64,000 nucleotides of DNA from Pseudooceanicola atlanticus (GCF_000768315.1 NZ_AQQX01000008.1:1-64000), one strand, 5' to 3'. Shown: positions 35,171 to 44,268, counted from the stretch's first letter. Translations and numbers: made by a program. The notes: generated by a model from the sequence alone, not told the origin.

Positions 35171-36172
35171 ATGACAGATTCGAAAACAAGCGTGATCCCG
35201 CTTGCCGTTACCCTTGGCGATCCGGCGGGAATCGGCCCGGAGGTGGCCCTGCGGGCCGCGACGCGACCCGGTGCCCCCCGCTGCGTATTGCTTGGCGAAC
35301 GCGCCACGGCACTACGGGCGCGGGACCTCGTTGCGCCGGGCCTCGACATCGTCGAGATCTCTGATCCGGGTACGGAGGTGCCGGAGGCATCTCTGCCGTT
35401 GATCGTGACGGGCAAAGCCCCCGCGCATCCCTATGGACAGGTCAGCGCGGCGGCCGGGCAGGCGGCCTATGATGCGATCCTGAAGGCCATTGATCTTGCG
35501 CGCGCCGGCGCGGTGTCGGGCATCGTCACCGCCCCGATCCACAAGGAGGCCCTGTCTGCCGCCGGGATACCGTTCCCCGGCCATACGGAGATGCTGGAGA
35601 CCCATGGCGGCGTGCGCGAGGCCGGGGGCCGCGTCGCCATGATGCTGGCCAATGACGAGATCCGGACAGTTTTGGTCACCATCCACGTCTCGCTCAAGGA
35701 TGCGATAGATCAGGCGGATTTCGAAGCGCAGATGCGAGCCATCCGCCTCGCTCAGCAGGGCTGTCGCGCCTTCGGCATCGCCGCGCCGCGCGTGGCGGTG
35801 GCCGGTCTGAACCCCCATGCGGGCGAAGGCGGGCTCTTCGGGCGCGAAGAGATCGAGATTATCGCGCCCGCCATCAAGGCCGCGCAGGCCGAAGGGATCG
35901 ACGCGTCAGGCCCCTGGCCCGGCGATACGGTCTTCATGCAGGCGCGTCAGGGGCGGTTCGACGTGGTCGTGGCGCAATATCACGACCAGGGGCTGATCCC
36001 GGTCAAATACATGGGGCTCGAGAAGGGCGTGAACGTGACGCTCGGGCTGCCCTTCGTGCGGACGTCGCCAGATCACGGCACGGCCTTCGACATTGCGGGG
36101 CAGGGCATCGCCGACCCGGCCTCCATGGCGACGGCGATGGAGATGGCCGCGCGGATGGTCGCAGCGCTCTAG
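35171..36172 (+). CDS. pdxA: 4-hydroxythreonine-4-phosphate dehydrogenase PdxA
   Basis: The 333-residue protein has the PdxA motifs: LAVTLGDPAGIGPEVALRA at the N-terminus, VTAPIHKEAL, the metal-binding FPGHTEMLE, LNPHAGEGGLFGREE, and AQYHDQGLIPVKYMGLEKGV with the second His ligand, plus RTSPDHGTAFDIAG. It oxidises 4-phosphohydroxythreonine in DXP-dependent PLP synthesis. It stands alone, divergent from the PRC-barrel gene and far from pdxH. A PdxA2-type paralogue with a catabolic substrate cannot be excluded. Confidence 0.92.
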   Translation: MTDSKTSVIPLAVTLGDPAGIGPEVALRAATRPGAPRCVLLGERATALRARDLVAPGLDIVEISDPGTEVPEASLPLIVTGKAPAHPYGQVSAAAGQAAYDAILKAIDLARAGAVSGIVTAPIHKEALSAAGIPFPGHTEMLETHGGVREAGGRVAMMLANDEIRTVLVTIHVSLKDAIDQADFEAQMRAIRLAQQGCRAFGIAAPRVAVAGLNPHAGEGGLFGREEIEIIAPAIKAAQAEGIDASGPWPGDTVFMQARQGRFDVVVAQYHDQGLIPVKYMGLEKGVNVTLGLPFVRTSPDHGTAFDIAGQGIADPASMATAMEMAARMVAAL

Positions 36173-36214
36173 ACCTGTCCGTAGGTTGATGAAATCAAAG
36201 GGCTGTGCCCGGCC

Positions 36215-37423
36215 TTAGACCTTGCGCAGCGCCAGAACCGCGTTCAGACCACCAAAGGCGAAGGCGTTGGACAGGGCGACGTCCACCTTCGCCTCGCGGG
36301 CTTCGTTCGGGACGATGTCCAGCGCGCATTCCGGATCCGGTTCCTCGTAACCGATGGTCGGGGCGATGACCCCGTCGCGCACGGCCATGATACAGGCCAG
36401 CAGCTCCACCGCGCCGGTGCCGCCGATCAGGTGGCCATGCATCGACTTGGTCGAGGACATCATCAGGTTGTCCGCATGCGGCCCGAAAGCATCCGCTACG
36501 GCTGCACATTCGGTCTTGTCGTTGGCGGCGGTCCCGGTGCCATGGGCGTTGATGTAGCCGACCTCTTCGGGGTTGATCCGGGCATCGCGCATCGCGCCGG
36601 AAATCGCCCGTGCCGCGCCCTGCTTTGAGGGCATCACGATGTCGGAGGCGTCAGAGGACATGGCATAGCCGATCACCTCGGCCAGAATCTCGGCGCCGCG
36701 CGCCTTGGCGTGTTCGTATTCCTCGAAGACGAAAACCCCCGCGCCTTCGCCCTGAACCATGCCGTTGCGGTTGGCTGAGAAGGGGCGGCAGGCATCCTTC
36801 GACATGACGCGCAGCCCTTCCCAGGCCTTCACGCCGCCGAAGCACAGCATGCTTTCCGACCCGCCGGTGACCATGGCGGGCGACATGCCGGAGCGGACCA
36901 TCTGGAACGCCTGCGCCATTGCGTGGTTCGACGACGCACAGGCGGTCGAGACGGTAAAGCTCGGCCCCTTGAGATTGTATTCCATCGACACGTGGCTGGC
37001 GGCCGCGTTGTTCATCAGCTTGGGCACGACGAAGGGATGAACACGGTTCTTCCCATCCTCGTAGACCGAGCGGTAATTGTCGTCCCAGGTCGACACGCCA
37101 CCGCCCGCCGTGCCCAGAACGACACCGGCCCGTGCGGCCAGATCTCCGATGAATTCCAGCCCGGATTGGGTGATCGCCTCGCGCGCTGCGATCAATGTGA
37201 ACTGGGTGAACCGGTCATAGAGCGCCATCTGCTGGCGGTTGAACTGGCTGTCGGCCTCGAAACCCTTGACCTGACCGCCGATGGTGATGGCCAGCCGTTC
37301 GACATCGCGGAATTCCAGTGCCCCGATGCCACAGCGGCCTTCGCGCATGGCGTCCAGTGTCTCATCGACCGTGTGACCAAGCGCGTTGATCGTTCCCGCG
37401 CCGGTAATGACAACGCGTTTCAC
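36215..37423 (-). CDS. Beta-ketoacyl-ACP synthase (FabF-like) of the lpxD cluster
   Basis: The 402-residue thiolase-fold enzyme has Cys162 in the STACASSNHAMAQA elbow, His in INAHGTGTAANDKTE, and His in STKSMHGHLIGGTGAVE. This is the Cys-His-His triad of KAS I/II-type enzymes, with the GF/GG loop NAFAFGGLNAVLAL near the end. It overlaps the ACP gene by four bases. A dedicated ACP-synthase pair directly after lpxD suggests it makes or extends a special acyl chain for lipid A, although general FabF function is possible. Confidence 0.9.
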   Translation of the reverse strand: MKRVVITGAGTINALGHTVDETLDAMREGRCGIGALEFRDVERLAITIGGQVKGFEADSQFNRQQMALYDRFTQFTLIAAREAITQSGLEFIGDLAARAGVVLGTAGGGVSTWDDNYRSVYEDGKNRVHPFVVPKLMNNAAASHVSMEYNLKGPSFTVSTACASSNHAMAQAFQMVRSGMSPAMVTGGSESMLCFGGVKAWEGLRVMSKDACRPFSANRNGMVQGEGAGVFVFEEYEHAKARGAEILAEVIGYAMSSDASDIVMPSKQGAARAISGAMRDARINPEEVGYINAHGTGTAANDKTECAAVADAFGPHADNLMMSSTKSMHGHLIGGTGAVELLACIMAVRDGVIAPTIGYEEPDPECALDIVPNEAREAKVDVALSNAFAFGGLNAVLALRKV

Positions 37424-37680
37424 GAGGTCTGTTCCGCCACCAATTTCCGGATACCCGCAACGATCGCGCCGACATTGGTGATGTCGAAATCGCTTTCAGA
37501 GGGTTCATTGGCGTTGAAGGGAATCTGGATGTCGAATTCCTCTTCGATGGCGAAGATGCTTTCGACCAGACCCAGGCTGTCGATGCCCAGATCCTCCAGC
37601 GTCGAGTCATCGGTGACATCGGACGGCTCGATCATGGCCTGATCGGCGATGATCTTGATGACTTTGTCCCGGACGTCCAT
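37420..37680 (-). CDS. Specialised acyl carrier protein
   Basis: The 86-residue acidic protein has the phosphopantetheine site LGIDSLGLVES with Ser35, and the EEEFDIQIPF helix II-III region. It has an extra loop (NANEPSESDFD) that housekeeping AcpP lacks, which points to a dedicated ACP. It lies between lpxD (33 bases upstream) and the ketosynthase (four-base overlap), so it probably serves this cluster. In rhizobia a dedicated AcpXL with ketosynthases feeds lipid A; this protein may be functionally similar, which is an inference. Confidence 0.9.
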   Translation of the reverse strand: MDVRDKVIKIIADQAMIEPSDVTDDSTLEDLGIDSLGLVESIFAIEEEFDIQIPFNANEPSESDFDITNVGAIVAGIRKLVAEQTS

Positions 37681-37713
37681 GCGACTTCCCCCCTAGACTA
37701 TGCTGCCCGTGAT

Positions 37714-38805
37714 CTAATCTTTCTGACCCGTCTTGAAAACCGCTTTCTGCAACTCTGCGATGTCCTGCAGAAGGCGGGGCAGACGACGCTGGGCTTTGTA
37801 GATTTCCAGATGCGTGTCCATCTTGATGCCCGGATAGCCAAGGATCACACGGCCTGCGGGGATCTTGTTCAGAATTTTCGTACCGCCACCGGCCACGACG
37901 TTGTCGCCGATGCTGGTATTGTCGGTTACGCCGACCTGTCCGCCCAGGATCACATTATTGCCAACAGTGGTCGATCCCGCTACGCCGACAAGCGCGGCGA
38001 ACAGGCAATCATTGCCGATCCGCACGTTGTGGGCCACGTGGCAGAGGTTGTCGATCTTGCAGCCATTGCCGATCTGGGTGGGCCGGATCGTGCCGCTGTC
38101 GACGCAGGAATTCGACCCGATCTCGACATCGTCGCCGATCACGACGGAGCCGAGGGAATGGATGCGAATCCAGCTCTGCCCCTGCGCCGTGACCTCTTCG
38201 CCCAGCGTGGCGCGGGCCTGTTCGACGGTCGATTCCTCGGGCGTGACAAAGCTCAGCCCATCAGAGCCGATCACCGATCCCGGCTGCGCCACGAAACGCG
38301 CGCCGATCCGGACGCGGGCCATGATGCGGGCCGTGGCATGCAGAAAGCTGTCGGGCCCGATCGTGCTGCCCATGCCGACATAGCATTGCGGCCCGATCAC
38401 GGTGCCGTCGCCAATTTCGACATCCGGTCCGACATAGGCCATCGGCCCGATGGTCACGTCGCGGCCGAGCTTGGCCGACGGATCGACCATGGCCGAGGCA
38501 TCGACGCCACGGGGATAGCCCTGGCCCGGATCCATCATGGCGGTCAGGCCAGCCATGGCGACGCGCGGACGGGGAACAAGGATTGCCGCCTCCAGGCCCA
38601 GCTCCTGCCAGTCGGCATCGGCCCAGAGCATCGCGGCCCGTGCCTTGCCTTCGGGCAGGGCCTTGGCGAAGGCGGGTTTCATGGCCAGCGCCAGCTGTTC
38701 GGCGTTGCAATCAGCGGGTTCGGCGCAGCCCGAAACGCTCATCCCGGTATTGCCGGCGGCGGTGCCGCCGACTTCGCGGGCGATTTCCTCGATCGTGTAT
38801 GACAT
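37714..38805 (-). CDS. lpxD: UDP-3-O-acylglucosamine N-acyltransferase
   Basis: The 363-residue protein has the LpxD N-terminal domain (YTIEEIAREVGGTAAGN) and a long left-handed beta-helix of hexapeptide repeats (VTIGPMAYVGPDVEIGDGTV onward), with the catalytic His in DNLCHVAHNVRIG. The end motif GVTDNTSIGDNVVAGGGT and IPAGRVILGYPGIKMD is typical. It adds the second hydroxyacyl chain in lipid A synthesis. It is not in the usual bamA-lpxD-fabZ-lpxA cluster here, but heads an lpxD-acp-ketosynthase group. Confidence 0.95.
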   Translation of the reverse strand: MSYTIEEIAREVGGTAAGNTGMSVSGCAEPADCNAEQLALAMKPAFAKALPEGKARAAMLWADADWQELGLEAAILVPRPRVAMAGLTAMMDPGQGYPRGVDASAMVDPSAKLGRDVTIGPMAYVGPDVEIGDGTVIGPQCYVGMGSTIGPDSFLHATARIMARVRIGARFVAQPGSVIGSDGLSFVTPEESTVEQARATLGEEVTAQGQSWIRIHSLGSVVIGDDVEIGSNSCVDSGTIRPTQIGNGCKIDNLCHVAHNVRIGNDCLFAALVGVAGSTTVGNNVILGGQVGVTDNTSIGDNVVAGGGTKILNKIPAGRVILGYPGIKMDTHLEIYKAQRRLPRLLQDIAELQKAVFKTGQKD

Positions 38806-38838
38806 GCGGGCCTCCCGGACGAAACTGTCCGGGCCGGG

Positions 38839-40476
38839 TTACCCCTGAACGCCGCGCAGTTCCACCCCTTCGCGGGCCAGCGCGTCCCAGATCTTCGCAT
38901 CCCGCCCATAGACGTCACGGCGATAAGTCATCTGACCCTTCGCCTGGCTCATCGCGGTGCGATAGATCAGGTGGACCGGCAGCGGTTCCTTCAGATCAAC
39001 CTTGGTCTCGAGCCCGGTATTCAGCTTGGACTTGAAGAAACCTTCGGGGTCATCGACCTGCCAGGCCAGCAGCGCATAGGCGAAATCGAAAGGTTCGTTC
39101 AGGCGGATGCAGCCGTGAGAGAACGCGCGGACATCGCGGCTGAACAGACTTTTTGCAGGCGTATCATGCAGATAGATGTTGTTCTTGTTCGGGAACATGA
39201 ATTTCACCAGCCCAAGCGCATTGCGGGACGAGGGCGGCTGTTTCAGGTCAAACGGGAAGTTGCGCGCATTGTAGGCGGCAAAGTTCACCGCGCTGCGATC
39301 CACCACGCGGCCACGGCCGTCGATCAGCTTCAGATGACCATTGGAATAGGGGTTCCGCTGGAAGGCCGGCAGGTATTCACTCACCGCGATGGAGCGCGGG
39401 ACGTTCCAGGTCGGGTTGATGATCATGTGTTCCATCACGTCCGAGAATTCCGGCGTGCGGTGTGTGGACAGGTTTTTCCCGATGACGGACCGGGTTTTGA
39501 AATAGACCTTGTCGTCTTCCATGATCCTGGCGTGGAAATCGGTCAGATTCACAAGGACATGGCGGTCGCCACGATCCCGGTTGAGCCAGCGTTCCCGCTC
39601 CATCGCGACGATGACGGATTGCAGGCGGGCCTCGGCAGGTTCGTTGATCTCGTCGATGGTCGTGCGGCCGGCAACGCCGTCTTCGGGCAGGCCGTGGTCG
39701 ATCTGGAATTGCAGGACCGCGCCTTCCATCTCGCTGTCGTAGGTCATGTCGACCCGACGGGGCAGGTAGCCCATGGTGACGAGGCGATCACGCAATGCGA
39801 CCACGTCACGGCCGGTCGTTCCGGGCTTGAGCGCGTTTGCCTGCACGCGCGGACCGAAACCGCCGGTGGCGATCAGCGCCTCGAGGCGTAGCTTTTCCCG
39901 CATCAGGCGGGCATATTCGGCGTTCTGCGGCGGCAGGCTTTCGAAAAAGGCCTGCGGATCCTCGGACGTGATGCCCATCAGGTAGCCATCCTTGTCGCGC
40001 AATGGCACCTCGCGAACGATGCCGCTGTCGATGCTCGCGGGCGTGAGGATGCCGGTCTGGATGTCCTGGGCGAAATCGAGGAACAGCGCCGAAAGCTTCA
40101 CGTCCAGCTCGCCGCGCTTGCGGTCGGTATCGGCGGTGCGCATTTCCTCGATCAGGCCCTGCAGATCATAGGCCTGGGCGGGCAGGCCATGGTCGCCGGC
40201 CACGGTCAGCGCTGTCATCAGCGCTCGGCGGCGGCTGACATAGGGTTCACCCTGGCCGGTCCAGATCGGCGCGAATTCGGTCTTGCGATAGAAGGTCGCC
40301 AGTTCCCGGTTATCGGCTGCGGTTTCCGCCACGGCCTGCTGGAAGGGGGTGATACGGATGGTCGTGTCCGATTGCTGTGCAAAGGCAGCGCCTGCGCTCA
40401 GGGCAATCGCCACGGCAGCACTGGCCACCAGGCTTTTGCGGGTTCGGGTCAGGGCAGCAAACGGCATCCTTATCAT
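38839..40476 (-). CDS. YcbB/LdtD-like L,D-transpeptidase
   Basis: The 545-residue protein has a signal peptide (cleavage near AFA-QQ at 33), an N-terminal domain as in YcbB, a peptidoglycan-binding module at about 215-265 (DVVALRDRLVTMGYLPR, LQFQIDHGLPEDGVAGRTT), and a YkuD catalytic domain with IYLHDTPAKSLF and the active-site HGCIRL motif (Cys456). It forms 3-3 cross-links in peptidoglycan. It is divergent from the YcbK-like gene at 40780; in E. coli ycbB and ycbK are neighbours as well. The lpxD cluster follows 33 bases after its stop. Confidence 0.93.
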   Translation of the reverse strand: MIRMPFAALTRTRKSLVASAAVAIALSAGAAFAQQSDTTIRITPFQQAVAETAADNRELATFYRKTEFAPIWTGQGEPYVSRRRALMTALTVAGDHGLPAQAYDLQGLIEEMRTADTDRKRGELDVKLSALFLDFAQDIQTGILTPASIDSGIVREVPLRDKDGYLMGITSEDPQAFFESLPPQNAEYARLMREKLRLEALIATGGFGPRVQANALKPGTTGRDVVALRDRLVTMGYLPRRVDMTYDSEMEGAVLQFQIDHGLPEDGVAGRTTIDEINEPAEARLQSVIVAMERERWLNRDRGDRHVLVNLTDFHARIMEDDKVYFKTRSVIGKNLSTHRTPEFSDVMEHMIINPTWNVPRSIAVSEYLPAFQRNPYSNGHLKLIDGRGRVVDRSAVNFAAYNARNFPFDLKQPPSSRNALGLVKFMFPNKNNIYLHDTPAKSLFSRDVRAFSHGCIRLNEPFDFAYALLAWQVDDPEGFFKSKLNTGLETKVDLKEPLPVHLIYRTAMSQAKGQMTYRRDVYGRDAKIWDALAREGVELRGVQG

Positions 40477-40779
40477 TCCTTCTTTAAAAACAGCGCTGTG
40501 TTCACCGTCGCGAGAGGTTGATGCGCTGTCTATTCACAAATGCTTCAACAGCGAAACAACTTTCTGCTTGATGCAAGCTGGTGACGCCGGTTTCGGCAAG
40601 GCGGGAAATCCGTACTTTTGGCAGAATCTCGCCGAAAACCAGTAGATAGATACAATGCTTGTCAATTCAGCCTTGGTCGTTCGCAAACACTATGCGATAA
40701 AAATGCAGCATCTGGGGATGAGATGTAAATCAGCCACGTAACATCGTGGCACAGGTAAGCGACGGGACAGGCGCAGAAT
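40477..40779. other. Divergent promoter region of the ycbB/ycbK-like pair
   Basis: No gene is seen in 303 bases. The region is AT-richer than its neighbours and must carry the two divergent promoters. No repeat stands out. Confidence 0.5.
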
Positions 40780-41349
40780 ATGACTATCGAAAGCTCGACG
40801 GGCATTTCGCGGCGTGCACTTCTGGGTGCGTTCGCGGCAACGGCAGTAGTAGCAGCACCGACATTCTCCAAGGCAGCGGGCGTTCTCAAGAACGCAGGCG
40901 ATATTCGCCGTATCCGCATGTACTCCGCCCGCACGGGCGAACGGATCGACATGATCTACTGGGTCGAAGGTCACTACATCAAGGATGCAGTGAAGGAAGT
41001 GAACCACTTCATGCGCGACTGGCGCACCGACACCTCCAGCCCCATCGACCTGCGCACCATCGACATAATGGCCGCGTCCCACAACCTGCTGGATGTGAGC
41101 GAGCCCTACATGCTCCTCTCCGGCTACCGGACGCCCAAGACGAACTCCATGCTTCGGTCCAAGTCGCGCAACGTGGCGCGCAACTCTCTTCACATGAAAG
41201 GCCAGGCTGCCGATCTTCGCCTGTCCTCCCGCTCCGTCAACCAGATGGCCCGCGCAGCTGCGTCCTGCCATGCCGGTGGCGTGGGGCGGTATTCCGGCTC
41301 CAACTTCGTGCACATGGATTGTGGCCCGATCCGCAGCTGGGGCGCTTAA
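40780..41349 (+). CDS. YcbK-like (DUF882) Tat-exported peptidase M15 family protein
   Basis: The 189-residue protein starts with a twin-arginine signal (SRRALLGAFAATAVVAAPTF). The DUF882/M15 domain has the zinc ligands in NSLHMKGQAADLRL (H-x-x-x-x-A-x-D) and FVHMDCGPIRSW, plus the core motif LLSGYRTPKTN. Such enzymes cut peptidoglycan peptide bonds. It is divergent from the YcbB-like transpeptidase, which suggests a shared role in cell-wall remodelling. A shared terminator follows. Confidence 0.92.
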   Translation: MTIESSTGISRRALLGAFAATAVVAAPTFSKAAGVLKNAGDIRRIRMYSARTGERIDMIYWVEGHYIKDAVKEVNHFMRDWRTDTSSPIDLRTIDIMAASHNLLDVSEPYMLLSGYRTPKTNSMLRSKSRNVARNSLHMKGQAADLRLSSRSVNQMARAAASCHAGGVGRYSGSNFVHMDCGPIRSWGA

Positions 41350-41396
41350 TTTCTACCTATCAACGCGTGGGGCGCTGTCCCGTTCCACGCAGCATC

Positions 41397-41425
41397 AAAA
41401 AAGCCCGCCAATCTGGCGGGCTTTT
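41397..41425. terminator. Bidirectional terminator between ycbK-like and ialB-like genes
   Basis: AAAAGCCCGCCA pairs with TGGCGGGCTTTT across a three-base loop. T runs on both strands allow it to end both convergent genes. Confidence 0.9.
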
Positions 41426-41448
41426 TCGTGTTCGGCTGTATCGCTGGA

Positions 41449-42132
41449 TCATTCCTGCGCGGCAGGCGGTGCCTGACGGGGCACGATCGTGTCAAAGCTG
41501 GCGGTGAAGCCCGACAGCGACATGGTCAGGTTGACCGGCTGTTCCGGGTTCTCGACCGGGGCCAGGGTCACGGTCGCCGATGCACCGGCCTTGAACGAGC
41601 TGATGTCGCTGGCCAGCAGGCCAATCCGCGAATAGCAGGCGTTGCCGTCGCAGAACGCGTAGCGGTAGACCTTGCCCTGGCTGCCATCGACGGCAATGCG
41701 CAGGTCACGGTTCAGCGCGGTGCCCAGCGGAACGACGATCGTCGCGCCCGCGGCAACCTGACCGCCTGCGGGCAGTTTCTCGATGATGACCTCGGCCACC
41801 GGGTTGTTCTCGGCGCCGCGCAGCAGTTGGTACAGCTGGCAAGGCTCGTTCGCCGGGTCTTCCTGTTTGACGCACTGGATCTGCCAGTCGCCATTTTCCT
41901 CGCGGATATAGGGCTGACCGACCTGAGGCTCGCCCGTGTTTTCCGGCGTGCCGACATCCAGGCCGGTTGTCGGGTCGACACCGCTGGGCGCTTCGGCGTC
42001 GGTCTGGGCTTCGGCCTCAGCCGCCGGAGCGGCATCCTGGTCCGTGGCGGTGTCTTCGGTCGTTTGAGCGAAGGCCGTGCCGGTCATTGCGGCGATGGCC
42101 AGAGCGGAGAGCAAGGTTTTCGTATTGAACAT
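41449..42132 (-). CDS. Invasion-associated locus B (IalB) family periplasmic protein
   Basis: From the ATG at 42132 (MFNTKTLLSALAIAAMTGTA) the protein has 227 residues with a signal peptide ending AFA-QT. An acidic, Ala-rich spacer (to about 70) precedes the IalB domain with GDWQIQCVKQEDPANEPCQL, VPLGTALNRDLRIAVDG and the CDGNACYSRIGL pair of cysteines. IalB was named in Bartonella; in free-living alphaproteobacteria the role is unknown, probably an envelope protein. GGACGGAA precedes the start. Confidence 0.88.
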   Translation of the reverse strand: MFNTKTLLSALAIAAMTGTAFAQTTEDTATDQDAAPAAEAEAQTDAEAPSGVDPTTGLDVGTPENTGEPQVGQPYIREENGDWQIQCVKQEDPANEPCQLYQLLRGAENNPVAEVIIEKLPAGGQVAAGATIVVPLGTALNRDLRIAVDGSQGKVYRYAFCDGNACYSRIGLLASDISSFKAGASATVTLAPVENPEQPVNLTMSLSGFTASFDTIVPRQAPPAAQE

Positions 42133-42591
42133 TTCCGTCCCGAAATCTGTTGGTTTGGAGGCTGGCCTAGCACCAAGCCGTGGCAATGTCAGGCCCCATC
42201 AAGGCCCATTTCCGGATCAGACCGGCAGGTTGCGAAATCTTGCCAAGGGGCGGGTCGGTTTGCAATCGCGCTTGCACCATGTCCCCAATAGAAAAGGGGC
42301 CGATGGCCCCCTTTCATTCGCTCCCTGTCGGACTGGCCGACTTATGTTTGAGCCGACGCTAGGCGGTTTGTACACAGGCGTCAACAGGCAAAATTCCGGA
42401 AAAATCCGTGCTGACAGCATGGGTTGCGGAATTCATTTGTGTACTGACAAGTCTGAAACCGCGCCTGGGATGGGTGGGCCAAAAAAAACCGCGCCCTCGG
42501 GCGCGGCCAGTATGACAGGGAGGAAGTCAATCGCCGCAAAAGGACATGTGCGGCGACAGATTTGATACTGGCAGGGAAAGGTTAAGATAGT
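42133..42591. other. Intergenic region with two hairpins, possible small RNA
   Basis: No protein gene is seen in 459 bases. Two terminator-like hairpins are present: AAAAGGGGCC/GGCCCCCTTT at 42292-42314, and GGCGCGG/CCGCGCC with eight T on the minus strand at 42482-42508. Both read as minus-strand terminators although no minus-strand gene lies just upstream of either. Confidence 0.45.
42482..42508 (-). terminator. Minus-strand intrinsic terminator without an obvious gene
   Basis: CCGCGCCC-TCG-GGGCGCGG type stem, followed on the minus strand by TTTTTTTT. The only coding sequence to the right is on the plus strand, so the transcript it ends is unknown. Confidence 0.6.
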
Positions 42592-44187
42592 ATGTTCGCT
42601 CACGAAAATGCGGCGGAACAAGGGGTCGGGCGGATGAGCACGGAGTTGGAGGGTCACGTCTTTATCGGCGGTGGCGGCGAGGAATACGGGGAAAAGCAGG
42701 GGCTTGCCCTGAACTACGCCAACCGGCACGGGCTGGTCGCCGGGGCCACCGGGACGGGCAAGACCGTCACGCTTCAGATCATGGCAGAAGGCTTTTCCGC
42801 CGCAGGCGTTCCGGTGTTCCTGTCGGATGTGAAGGGCGATCTGTCCGGGCTGGCTGAGGCGGGCAGTGAAAGCTTCAAGCTGCACCAGGCCTTTACCGAT
42901 CGGGCGCAGAAGATCGGCTTTGCCTCATACGTCTACGAGAAATTCCCGGTGCTGTTCTGGGACCTGTTCGGTGAGCAGGGCCACCCGATCCGCACCACCG
43001 TCAGCGAGATGGGGCCGCTGCTGCTGTCGCGCCTGATGGAGCTGTCGGAAGCACAGGAAGGCATCCTGAATATCGCCTTCCGTGTCGCCGATGAAGAAGG
43101 CATGCCCTTGTTGGATCTCAAGGACTTGCAGGCCCTTCTGGTCTGGGTGGGCGAGAACCGTGCGCAGCTGAGCCTGCGTTATGGCAATGTCTCGACCTCG
43201 TCCATCGGGGCGATCCAGCGGCGGCTGCTGGTGCTGGAAAACCAGGGTGGAGCGAAGCTCTTCGGGGAGCCGGCGCTGGAGCTGGCGGACATGATGCGCA
43301 CCGATACGGACGGGCGGGGCATGATCTCGATCCTGGCGGCGGACAAATTGATGGGCTCTCCGCGGCTTTACGCGACCTTCCTGCTGTGGCTGCTTTCGGA
43401 GTTGTTCGAGGAATTGCCGGAGGTTGGCGACCCGGACAAGCCCAAGATGGTGTTCTTCTTCGACGAGGCGCACCTGCTGTTCGACGATGCCCCCAAGGCG
43501 CTGGTCGACAAGGTGGAGCAGGTCGCGCGCCTGATCCGGTCGAAGGGCGTAGGTGTCTATTTTATAACGCAAAATCCCGGTGACGTACCGGAGGATATCC
43601 TGGGCCAGCTGGGCAACCGGGTGCAGCACGCGTTGCGGGCCTTCACCGCAAAGGACCGCAAGGAATTGCGGATGGCCGCCGAGACGTACCGCGACAACCC
43701 GCGTTTCGTGACCGAGGATGCAATCCGCGAGGTCGGTGTGGGCGAGGCCGTGACCTCGTTCCTTCAGAAGAAGGGCGTGCCGGGAATCGTGGAGCGGACC
43801 CTGGTGCGCCCGCCGTCTTCTCAACTGGGTCCGATCGAGCCGACGTTGCGCCGCCAGTTGATCGACACATCGCCGATTTCCGGGAAATATGAGACACTTA
43901 TCGATCGTGAGAGCGCCTATGAAATCCTGACCAGACGCGCCGCAGAGGCCGCCCGCGAGGCCGAGAAAGCCGAGGCGGAGGAAGAGGAAAAGGAGGCGGC
44001 GGAGCGGGAATATTCCGCCGGTCGACGCTATACCGGAGGGCGGGTCAGCCGGTCGACCTCGAAGCCGGTGCGCAAGGAAGATACCTTTGGCTCTGCGATC
44101 ACCGAGGCCGTCATCAAGGAGCTGAAAGGCACCACCGGGCGGCGGATCGTGCGGGGGATCTTCGGCGGGCTCTTCAAGGGGCGTTAA
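42592..44187 (+). CDS. HerA-like ATPase of the DUF853 (YjgR) family
   Basis: The 531-residue protein contains Walker A GATGTGKTVTLQIMAEGF (about residues 51-68), Walker B MVFFFDEAHLLFD, and the ITQNPGDVPEDILGQLGNRVQHALRAF stretch that defines the DUF853 group of HerA/FtsK-type ATPases. A charged coiled-coil follows (about 450-480). No nuclease partner (NurA) is beside it and its function is not known. The ATG at 42592 has AGGTTAAG upstream; an in-frame ATG at 42634 is also possible. It is core-like in composition, so not part of the island. Confidence 0.9.
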   Translation: MFAHENAAEQGVGRMSTELEGHVFIGGGGEEYGEKQGLALNYANRHGLVAGATGTGKTVTLQIMAEGFSAAGVPVFLSDVKGDLSGLAEAGSESFKLHQAFTDRAQKIGFASYVYEKFPVLFWDLFGEQGHPIRTTVSEMGPLLLSRLMELSEAQEGILNIAFRVADEEGMPLLDLKDLQALLVWVGENRAQLSLRYGNVSTSSIGAIQRRLLVLENQGGAKLFGEPALELADMMRTDTDGRGMISILAADKLMGSPRLYATFLLWLLSELFEELPEVGDPDKPKMVFFFDEAHLLFDDAPKALVDKVEQVARLIRSKGVGVYFITQNPGDVPEDILGQLGNRVQHALRAFTAKDRKELRMAAETYRDNPRFVTEDAIREVGVGEAVTSFLQKKGVPGIVERTLVRPPSSQLGPIEPTLRRQLIDTSPISGKYETLIDRESAYEILTRRAAEAAREAEKAEAEEEEKEAAEREYSAGRRYTGGRVSRSTSKPVRKEDTFGSAITEAVIKELKGTTGRRIVRGIFGGLFKGR

Positions 44188-44202
44188 GGCACCGGACGGG
44201 AC

Positions 44203-44240
44203 GTCGGTATCACGTCGGTATTCGGTCGGTATTGCGTCGG
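44203..44240. repeat. Short imperfect tandem GTCGGTAT repeats
   Basis: Four imperfect copies of GTCGGTAT(T/C) with spacers of about four bases lie directly after the DUF853 gene stop and before its terminator. Probably a small expansion; no function is evident. Confidence 0.5.
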
Positions 44241-44268
44241 TGCGAAACCGGCAGACGTCGGACCAAAG

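Noticed and set aside
44203-44240. GTCGGTAT repeats as a possible CRISPR or att structure
   Set aside because: Copies are short, imperfect and spaced by about four bases; no spacers or cas genes.
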